Assembly (NCBI GenBank): GCA_030609605.1
Contig: JAUWBY010000091.1
Location: 1-8,270, forward strand
Source of the DNA: Candidatus Eiseniibacteriota bacterium
GTDB taxonomy: Bacteria; Joyebacterota; Joyebacteria; Joyebacterales; Joyebacteraceae
Reading direction: 5' to 3'
DNA length: 8,270 nucleotides
The stretch's first letter is position 1; each line of letters begins with the position of its first letter. Below, piece by piece: positions 1 through 5,729 of this stretch. The notes beneath the pieces were generated by a model. It saw nothing but the letters and a program-made list of their open reading frames with translations, had not been told where the DNA came from and did no database searches. The translations under genes and the position numbers were made by a program.

Positions 1-169
1 GATGCCGCCAAGTGGGGGCCTGATCATGCCCGCGAACTGGGTGCTTCCGCCGCATCCGGCGCGCGGGACATCAGTGGAGATCTTGTTACAAAGGGAGACG
101 CCGGCTGAGAATGAGCCGTTTCGGTGCAACGCGTGCCGTGCGGTTAGTACGTGTGTGACGAAGATGGTC
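1..169. other. Stretch downstream of the GT2 gene with no supported gene
   Basis: I find no hairpin followed by a T-run, so transcription may continue past the GT2 gene. On the minus strand one frame has no stop from 169 to 1. Its possible starts are TTG at 127-129 and ATG at 25-27, and neither has a ribosome site. A second minus frame, from ATG at 53-55, is open to the edge but also lacks a ribosome site. The next gene may begin here or just outside the window. The plus-strand frame starting at position 2 runs antisense into the GT2 gene and matches nothing I recognise. Confidence 0.4.
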
Positions 170-1102
170 CTAGAGGGTGAGGGCGCGTCTGTACCGGCAG
201 GCGATCAGGTATGTGAGCGCCGGAAGCGACAGCGGGCCGAGATAGATACGCCGTGCGGCCGCTTGGATGAGCACGTAGCCCAATGGGTTGGTGGCGAGGA
301 GGATCAGGAACTTCTTCGAGCGAACTGACAAGGAGTCGCCACCGACTGGGGGCATGAGAAGGTCGATGGAAAGCTCGGATGCGCGCTCAGGGTGCAACTG
401 GAGAAGCCTCCGGAGGGGACGAACCGCCTCCTCCCGCTTGGCGAGGATATCGTCAAGGGTCTGAGCATGCAGGTGGAAAGCGACAGCGTCGCTACAGTAC
501 CAAGTGGGCAGTCCAAGCCTGTCCTCCAGACGGAAGGCGATCTCGGTGTCCTCGAATCCGTAGTTCGTGAATGATTCATCAAAGAGCCCGACATCGAGCA
601 GGGCCTTCCGCGGAACAGATGAGTTGTTCGTCACGAAGTAGCGTGCCGGTGCTCTTGAGCCGGATTCGAGTTTGTGGACACCCATGCGATCGAGGTACGC
701 ATAGACCGTCGACGTTCCCAACTCCGGTGCCTGCAAGGCGCTTCCAATCACCATCGACGCGCCGTGGGACTCCTGAAAAGCGACGTGTCGCTCGATGAGA
801 TCCACCTCAGAACGCATGTCGTCATCGATGAAGATAACGAGATCTCCGCCGGCCTTCCTGATCCCGGTGTTCCGCGCTGCCGCGCGTCCCTTGTTTGTCA
901 TGTGGTGAACGGCGGAGAGCTCAAACGGGGTTTCTGCGCCATCGATGAAGGCAGAGGTTTCATCTCTGGAACAGTCGTCCACAACAACTACTTGGACGAG
1001 GGCAGCTGGATATGTCTGCTCGGAGAGGGCTCCCAGTGTTTCCCTGAGGAAGGAGAGCCGATTGTAGGTCGGTATGATCACGCTGACGGATCTAGCCGGC
1101 AC
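170..1102 (-). CDS. GT2 family glycosyltransferase (GT-A fold)
   Basis: An inverting GT-A glycosyltransferase of 310 residues. The fold is clear from VSVIIPTYNR (6-15), VVVVDDCSRDET (38-49), NKGRAAARNTG (70-80), FIDDDM with the metal-binding DDD at 93-95, the acceptor-side NSSVPR (160-165) and NYGFEDTEIAFRL (180-192), where the ED pair is the likely catalytic base region. H210 and H212 in AFHLHAQT lie where related enzymes carry a metal-ligand histidine. The C-terminal ~45 residues (264-302) are hydrophobic with scattered Arg and may hold the enzyme at the membrane. The GTG start at 1100-1102 is preceded by a purine-rich AAGGAGAGGGGGGA stretch, and the gene overlaps the GT4 gene by 11 nt, so translation is probably coupled. 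It would add one sugar to the growing chain; donor and acceptor are unknown. It is the last supported gene of the operon within the window. Confidence 0.93.
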   Translation of the reverse strand: MPARSVSVIIPTYNRLSFLRETLGALSEQTYPAALVQVVVVDDCSRDETSAFIDGAETPFELSAVHHMTNKGRAAARNTGIRKAGGDLVIFIDDDMRSEVDLIERHVAFQESHGASMVIGSALQAPELGTSTVYAYLDRMGVHKLESGSRAPARYFVTNNSSVPRKALLDVGLFDESFTNYGFEDTEIAFRLEDRLGLPTWYCSDAVAFHLHAQTLDDILAKREEAVRPLRRLLQLHPERASELSIDLLMPPVGGDSLSVRSKKFLILLATNPLGYVLIQAAARRIYLGPLSLPALTYLIACRYRRALTL

Positions 1103-2201
1103 CTCGTCCCCCCTCTCCTTCGCGGACCAGTTGCAGACAGAGCTCTTCCATTCTGGCCATGTGTGCTCGGTGGTCCGCCCCTTTCCTTACCTTCTCCACT
1201 CCAATCCGCCCGAAGCGCATGCGCATTTCCGGCGCGTCGATGAGACGCAGTATGGCATCTTCAAGCTGCGCGCGATTCCCGGCCTCCACAACAAGACCGT
1301 TTTCCTCGTGGGTCACCCACTCCAACCCGGATGCCAGGTTCGAGACGACGACCGGGGTTGCGCAGGCCATCGCCTCGAGAAGTGAGACCGGCGTGGCGTC
1401 CACGGACGGCACGCTCAGGAAAATGTCAGAGGTGACAAGATAGGCGGGAAGCTCCTCGTGCGGGATCCTCCCTGCGAAGTGCACATTCGGACCGATTCCG
1501 AGCTTGTCGGCAAGCCGCCGCAGCTCCGAGTCATCACCCTCGTTTCCCGCAATGACGAAGTGTGTGGCCGGACGTTCAGAGAGAACTGCGGGAATGGAAC
1601 GGACTATCACATCGATGTTGTAGTAGGCCTGTGTGAAACTCCTGATGCTGATCACAAGAGGCGAGTCAGCCGGGATCCCGAGTCTCTCACGCACGGCAGT
1701 TGGAGCATCCGGGCGAAAGCGGTCGAGATCAACTCCCCACTGCACCAATCTACACTTCTGCGCGTCGCCGCCCATGGCAACGACGTGCTCCAGAATGTCT
1801 TCGGAGTCTCCCGTGATGACGTCAGCGCGCCTGAGCACCATGCGCGCCAGCTTCCCCTTGAGGAAAGACTCGTGGGGGGTCGTGTAGACATCGTCCCCCC
1901 AGACGGTCATGATGAAAGGATGGAAGCGCGCGAGGGCGCCCCAGTAGCCGTACCCGGTCAGGAAATGCGTGTGCAGGAGGTCCGGTCTGATACGCTCCAG
2001 AATGCGCCTGACCTTGCGGAGCGCGACGGCGTAGTGAAGGGGTTTGAAAGCGATGCCCGTGCGGATGTCGTGTACCGTCACTCCCTCGATCGGGGCGGGC
2101 TGCACCGTCAGGAGGTGAACGTCATGCCCCTTTTCGACGAAGTAACGGAGCCATCGCTCCGTGTGGATGTGCCCCCCTATCGAGAGGTAGGCTATTCTCA
2201 T
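1092..2201 (-). CDS. GT4 family glycosyltransferase (GT-B fold)
   Basis: A retaining GT-B glycosyltransferase of 369 residues, the normal length. The N-terminal acceptor domain opens with MRIAYLSIGGHIHTERW (1-17), a common start for GT4 enzymes, and contains PDLLHTHF (73-80) and TVWGDDV (99-105). The donor domain begins near residue 180 with ISIRSFTQAYYNIDVII-like sequence, followed by FVIAGNEGD (215-223), FAGRIPHEELP (242-252) and the nucleotide-sugar motif around S263-E276. The classical E-x7-E motif appears as D268-x7-E276 (VDATPVSLLEAMAC), and SNLASGLEWV and NGLVVE complete the domain. It should act in the cytoplasm or at the inner membrane face, adding a sugar to a lipid-linked intermediate; donor and linkage cannot be read. 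The ATG at 2199-2201 has only a weak GGGA-type ribosome site. The 72-nt gap before it is the longest in the operon and holds no terminator. The 3' end overlaps the next gene by 11 nt. Confidence 0.93.
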   Translation of the reverse strand: MRIAYLSIGGHIHTERWLRYFVEKGHDVHLLTVQPAPIEGVTVHDIRTGIAFKPLHYAVALRKVRRILERIRPDLLHTHFLTGYGYWGALARFHPFIMTVWGDDVYTTPHESFLKGKLARMVLRRADVITGDSEDILEHVVAMGGDAQKCRLVQWGVDLDRFRPDAPTAVRERLGIPADSPLVISIRSFTQAYYNIDVIVRSIPAVLSERPATHFVIAGNEGDDSELRRLADKLGIGPNVHFAGRIPHEELPAYLVTSDIFLSVPSVDATPVSLLEAMACATPVVVSNLASGLEWVTHEENGLVVEAGNRAQLEDAILRLIDAPEMRMRFGRIGVEKVRKGADHRAHMARMEELCLQLVREGEGGRGAG

Positions 2202-2273
2202 TCTCTGTCTTCCCGCGTTCCGCCGCCTGACAGCGCCTGTGTATGAGCATCAAAAGGCTCACGCTCAAGGCTC

Positions 2274-3548
2274 TCAGGTTGTCCCGACGAGTTCCCTGTC
2301 GGTTCCGGCCGCTCGATTCAAGTGGCGTCTGAAGCAACCGGCAGCGACCCACATGAAGAGCCAGACGAGGGGGACAACCTTGAAAGCATGATTGACGATG
2401 TGCTCAAGAGCGCTCCAGTGGACCTCCGGACTCCGCGCGGGCACATCGTAGAGAACAAACAGAGTCGGCGACGCTGCAAGCGCATAGATATACCACAACA
2501 CGCGCGCTCTTGTCCCAGCATAGAGGAGAACGAAGAGCGGCAGAAGCAGCACGTAGTGATACTCCCAGACCTCTCTGAATACGAAGAAGTAGACCATTGT
2601 CCAGAGCGCAACAGACTCGAGAAGATCGAAGGGGCGCCTTCTGAATGTGATGTTCAGAGCTGTCAGAGTCGGGACCATCATTACCAGGAGGACAAGCGCA
2701 CGCGTCACGGTGATCTTGAGCGGTCCCAGATTGAAACCTATGCTCGAGGCGATGGGAAAGAGCCGCATCTTGAGAACCATGAGGAGCGCAAGGGCGCCGA
2801 AATTTCCAGCGTATGGGTACAGCGTAAGAGAGAAATTGTCGTGCGCGAAATCGCCGACTCCGCTGACGCGCATGATGAGGTAGGGTATCGCGGTGACACC
2901 CAGCATCACGAGTACTAGTAGCACAGTTCTGTATCGCTTCAGCCGCAGCATGAGCGGCACGTACAGAATCGTCAGGTGTTTGGTGATGACCGTGGCAATC
3001 CAGATCCAGTCGAACCGCTTCATCTTCCCTTCCGAGTAGGACAAGACCATGAGGAAGATCCCGGCTGCCATCAGCAGGTTGAGCTGCCCCATGTACTGCT
3101 CGATGTAGAACGGCGTATAGAGCAGCCACATGGAGGCGAGTAGCGCAAAGAGAGAGCTGTCGCGAGCCAGCCGTCGAGTCAGCAGGATGCAACCGATCAG
3201 CGCAAGCTCTACGATGGCCGTCCATATCCAGTACGCAACCCACGGGCTGACCGCGTTAGCTGCCACCCCGAGCGTATACGCGACGAAAGGGAGGTAGCGG
3301 TAGAAGTAGGCGTATGGGACGGTTCGCTCCGCGTCGTCCATCGGCCTCTGGTAGATGTCACTCCCCTCGAGGACATAGGTTCCCGCCTGATAGAAAGCGA
3401 AGAAGTCGCTGCCCTGTCCATCGCCGATATTGTGCATCCCCTCGGGGAAGAGCGGGTTCAGAAAATGCCCCGGATGTACCAGCGAGACGGCGAATGCCAC
3501 GTGTACAACCACCGCGACAAGTAGGAGGATTCTGGCACTCGTTCTCAA
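2274..3548 (-). CDS. Polytopic membrane glycosyltransferase, GT87 / DUF2029 type (GT-C fold)
   Basis: This 424-residue integral membrane protein begins with a membrane helix (~7-24), continues with an external loop and then has roughly eight to ten further hydrophobic segments (about 87-101, 104-124, 132-146, 153-170, 181-201, 206-225, 249-265, 280-298, 312-324, 329-344, 350-366, 388-404). Family signatures are GSDFFAFYQAG in the first loop (46-56), which contains the acidic residue expected of GT-C enzymes (D48), MGQLNLL (153-159) matching the GQxN motif of GT87, and TKHLTILYVP (189-198). GT87 members such as the mycobacterial PIM/LAM mannosyltransferases use polyprenyl-phosphate sugars and act on the outer face of the cytoplasmic membrane. 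The donor and acceptor here are unknown. The start is TTG (3546-3548), supported by a strong GAGGAGGT just upstream, 16 nt after the previous stop. The C-terminal tail is short and basic. Confidence 0.85.
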   Translation of the reverse strand: MRTSARILLLVAVVVHVAFAVSLVHPGHFLNPLFPEGMHNIGDGQGSDFFAFYQAGTYVLEGSDIYQRPMDDAERTVPYAYFYRYLPFVAYTLGVAANAVSPWVAYWIWTAIVELALIGCILLTRRLARDSSLFALLASMWLLYTPFYIEQYMGQLNLLMAAGIFLMVLSYSEGKMKRFDWIWIATVITKHLTILYVPLMLRLKRYRTVLLVLVMLGVTAIPYLIMRVSGVGDFAHDNFSLTLYPYAGNFGALALLMVLKMRLFPIASSIGFNLGPLKITVTRALVLLVMMVPTLTALNITFRRRPFDLLESVALWTMVYFFVFREVWEYHYVLLLPLFVLLYAGTRARVLWYIYALAASPTLFVLYDVPARSPEVHWSALEHIVNHAFKVVPLVWLFMWVAAGCFRRHLNRAAGTDRELVGTT

Positions 3549-3551
3549 TAG

Positions 3552-3559
3552 ACCTCCTC
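3552..3559 (-). promoter_or_regulatory. Ribosome binding site of the GT87-type gene
   Basis: GAGGAGGT on the minus strand, 3 nt before the TTG at 3548. It is the strongest Shine-Dalgarno match in the window and supports the unusual TTG start, although the spacing is slightly short. No ATG or GTG lies at a better distance. Confidence 0.7.
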
Positions 3560-3564
3560 TACAC

Positions 3565-4524
3565 TCAGCCCGCCACGACTGACTTCAGTGCGCGATACCA
3601 CTTCTTCTCGATGAAGTAGGTTCTGTAGCTGACTCTCTTGGTGCCGAAGGCAGACTTGAACGATTCCACACCCTTGATGCCCGCGCTCGACCCCAGGTTG
3701 TATGTCTGACGTTCTTGCTCCACGGCGACCTTGATAGAGTGTACGTGGAGCAGGGTGTTTGCCGCCAGATCCCTGGCAGCGCTCTTGGACACGTTTCCCC
3801 AGTTGAGAACGGTGTCCTTCCAAAGGAAGTTGAGGTCTCCGGCGATCACAAGATCGTTCTGTACCGCCAGGAACATCTGAACGGCCCCTCCTCCCGATTC
3901 AAAGAGCCCCGCGAAGAAATCCCTCGTGAACACGTTAGGGGTTCCCCATCCCTTGCTGCACTCCTCAAGCATCTCGTGGTACGCGAGGAAGTCCTCAAGC
4001 GAAACCGCCGGGCGCACGATCACACCGGCGCTCCTTGCCTTTCTCACCTTGTTGCGCAGGGATGGCTTGAAGTGGCTCCATAACTCGTCGAAGTCCCGAT
4101 CAAGCTCAAGAACCTGCGCTTCGTCGCGACTGCTCTCAAATCCTACATTGTCTGCGGCAAGTCTTCCCACAAAATCGACCACTCTCGCTCCAGATACCCT
4201 GGGAGGCCGAGCTGCGCGTCCGAACGCGTCCAATAGCTCCAAAGCGGCATGGGGTGGAGCCGCCGGTGAGAGGAGAACACCGCCGAACGTGCCGAACGCC
4301 ATCGACTCAAGGGTGATGAAACCGCGGCGCTCATGTCTCAGGAAAGGCAGGGCTGCGACCAGCTCACCGTCGACTCGGGCTGCCAGAGCTGCGGGGAACC
4401 ATCCCGGCAAGAGAGCGACGAGCGAACTCCACGTGGGCGTCTGGAAGAAGGATGCCGCGTCGTCCTTCGCGACAAGCGCGCGCCATTCCTTCTCGGCAAG
4501 GACAGTCGAGAGGTCCATCCCCAC
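3565..4524 (-). CDS. FemAB/GNAT-like (BioF2-like) acyl- or aminoacyltransferase
   Basis: This 319-residue soluble protein has the double-GNAT layout of the FemAB / BioF2-like group. Visible markers are FQTPTW near the N-terminus (27-32), the basic helix LRNKVRKARSAGV (156-168) that is the hallmark of the group, and the C-terminal stretch YNLGSSAGIKG...FKSAFGTK (275-296), which corresponds to the usual 'Y-[DN]-LG-(G/S)S...G...FK..FG' end of the fold. FemAB proteins transfer amino acids from tRNA to peptidoglycan precursors, while other members are acyl-CoA-dependent N-acyltransferases in polysaccharide loci. Sequence alone does not separate these. Its place directly after a sugar aminotransferase suggests it acylates the sugar amino group, which is inference. 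Translation starts at GTG 4522-4524: GGAGGT lies 7 nt upstream and its T is the first base of the aminotransferase stop codon. An ATG two codons further is too far from that site. The gap to the upstream gene is only 5 nt, so the two are likely translationally coupled. Confidence 0.85.
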   Translation of the reverse strand: MGMDLSTVLAEKEWRALVAKDDAASFFQTPTWSSLVALLPGWFPAALAARVDGELVAALPFLRHERRGFITLESMAFGTFGGVLLSPAAPPHAALELLDAFGRAARPPRVSGARVVDFVGRLAADNVGFESSRDEAQVLELDRDFDELWSHFKPSLRNKVRKARSAGVIVRPAVSLEDFLAYHEMLEECSKGWGTPNVFTRDFFAGLFESGGGAVQMFLAVQNDLVIAGDLNFLWKDTVLNWGNVSKSAARDLAANTLLHVHSIKVAVEQERQTYNLGSSAGIKGVESFKSAFGTKRVSYRTYFIEKKWYRALKSVVAG

Positions 4525-4529
4525 GCCGG

Positions 4530-5729
4530 CTACCTCCGGTAGTAGTCCACCAGCTTGGCGACTGCCGTGACAACGTCTCGCGCATCGTCGTCAGCCATCG
4601 ACGGATAGATCGGAAGCGAGACGGCACGTTCGAAATACCGCTCCGTTTCGGGAAAACTCCCTTTGGGGTATCCAAGCCGATCCCTGAAATACGGATGGTA
4701 ATGCAGCGGGATGAAATGCACGCTTGCGCCTATGCCTTCCTCGATCAAGTCCCTGATAAAGCGGTCGCGATCGATCGTGAGAGACTCGATCCTGATCCGT
4801 ATCGGATAAAGATGCCAGGCATGGTGGCCCGGAGCATAGTCGGGCGGCGGCTCGACCTCCGGCATCCCGGCGAACGCATCACTGTAGATACGAGCGAGCT
4901 CGGTCCGGCGATCTCTGAACTCGTCCACCCTGTCCATCTGTTTGAGCCCAATCGCCGCAAGGACGTCGTTCATGTTGTACTTGTAGCCCGCTTCGAGGAT
5001 CTCATAGTACCACGGTCCGCGATCGCTGTACCTCTTCCATGCGTCGCTGCTCATTCCGTGAAGGCTCAGTCGTGCTACCTTCGCGATCAGATCAGGATCA
5101 GGAGATGCAATGGCACCACCTTCGCCTGTCGTTATGCCCTTCGTCACGTAGAAGCTGAACGATGTCGCATCGGCGATTGAGCCGATTTTCCTGCCTCCGA
5201 TATCCGCTCCTATGGCGTGGGCTCCGTCTCCGAGCACCCTGAGACCCCTCGCCCGAGCGAGTTCGAGGATACCATCCATGTCGCAGGGCCGCCCCGCGAA
5301 ATGCACGGGCATGAGGACCTTCGTATGATCCGTTATCGCGCGTTCGAAGATCTCGGTGGTGATGTTGAGCGTCTCGCGATCAACGTCTACAAGGACAGGG
5401 CGTGCGCCAAGATGGAGAACGGTGTTCACGCCTGATGCGAAATCGAGCGCCGGAAGAATGACCTCGTCCTTGGGTCCCACACCGAATGCGTCGAGCGCCA
5501 GATGGAGGCCGGCGGTGCACGAACTCAGTGCTACGGCCTTGGGCACACCGATATACTCTGCGACCTTTCGCCCGAACTCCCTCGTTCGGGGACCGACCGT
5601 TAGCCAACCGGACTTGAGGGTCTCTACGACGAGGTCTATCTCCGACTGTCCGATCGATGGTCTCGCAAATGGAAGGTAGTCACCGCGCACCGGTGTGCCA
5701 CCCTCAGCTGCCGGTGTTTGTTTCGTCAT
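4530..5729 (-). CDS. DegT/DnrJ/EryC1/StrS family PLP-dependent sugar aminotransferase
   Basis: This family transfers an amino group, usually from glutamate, to a nucleotide-linked keto sugar. After the dehydratase, the expected reaction is 4-amination of UDP-4-keto-6-deoxy-HexNAc, as by PglE, PseC or WbpE-like enzymes. The 399 residues match the family length. Visible landmarks are PFARPSIG (20-27), SSCTAGLHLAL in the PLP phosphate region (69-79), D168 of GDGAHAIGA (pyridine-nitrogen aspartate), K197 of FYVTKGITTGEGG (Schiff-base lysine), YKYNMNDVLAAIGL (249-262) and the C-terminal HYHPYFRD substrate-loop region (343-350). The residue before D168 is G where many relatives have E. The ATG at 5727-5729 has an AGGA 6 nt upstream and overlaps the preceding gene by 26 nt. 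A GTG at 5688-5690, behind a GAGG-containing stretch, would remove 13 non-conserved residues and the overlap, so the exact start is open. The regiochemistry (C4 or C3) is inferred from context. Confidence 0.95.
   Translation of the reverse strand: MTKQTPAAEGGTPVRGDYLPFARPSIGQSEIDLVVETLKSGWLTVGPRTREFGRKVAEYIGVPKAVALSSCTAGLHLALDAFGVGPKDEVILPALDFASGVNTVLHLGARPVLVDVDRETLNITTEIFERAITDHTKVLMPVHFAGRPCDMDGILELARARGLRVLGDGAHAIGADIGGRKIGSIADATSFSFYVTKGITTGEGGAIASPDPDLIAKVARLSLHGMSSDAWKRYSDRGPWYYEILEAGYKYNMNDVLAAIGLKQMDRVDEFRDRRTELARIYSDAFAGMPEVEPPPDYAPGHHAWHLYPIRIRIESLTIDRDRFIRDLIEEGIGASVHFIPLHYHPYFRDRLGYPKGSFPETERYFERAVSLPIYPSMADDDARDVVTAVAKLVDYYRR
4532..4537 (-). promoter_or_regulatory. Ribosome binding site of the FemAB/GNAT-like gene
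   Basis: GGAGGT on the minus strand, 7 nt before GTG 4524. Its final T is the first base of the TAG stop of the aminotransferase gene, so a terminating ribosome covers the site. It decides for the GTG start over the ATG two codons later. Confidence 0.75.

Noticed and set aside
2..328. Plus-strand frame at the left edge containing CNAC...C, considered as a small zinc-binding protein
   Set aside because: Only three cysteines in an unstructured context, no ribosome site visible, and half of it lies antisense to the conserved GT2 gene.
1458..2246. Long plus-strand open frame of 262 codons antisense to the GT4 gene
   Set aside because: It mirrors a clear GT4 coding gene, its translation has no recognisable domain, and it lacks a ribosome site. 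It is the usual antisense shadow of GC-rich coding DNA.
2240..2268. Possible internal promoter before the GT4 gene: TTGAGC, 17 nt, CATACA on the minus strand
   Set aside because: Spacing is ideal but only four and three of six bases match the consensus boxes. One such match in a 72-nt gap is expected by chance, and the gap alone does not show separate transcription.
2246..2270. TGAGC...GCTCA inverted repeat between the GT87 and GT4 genes, considered as a terminator
   Set aside because: The stem is 5 bp with a long loop and no T-run follows on the minus strand.
2404..3243. Minus-strand open frame of 279 codons inside the GT87 gene in another frame
   Set aside because: The translation is rich in Arg, Ala, His and Ser with no fold signals, while the other frame gives a coherent membrane protein with family motifs.
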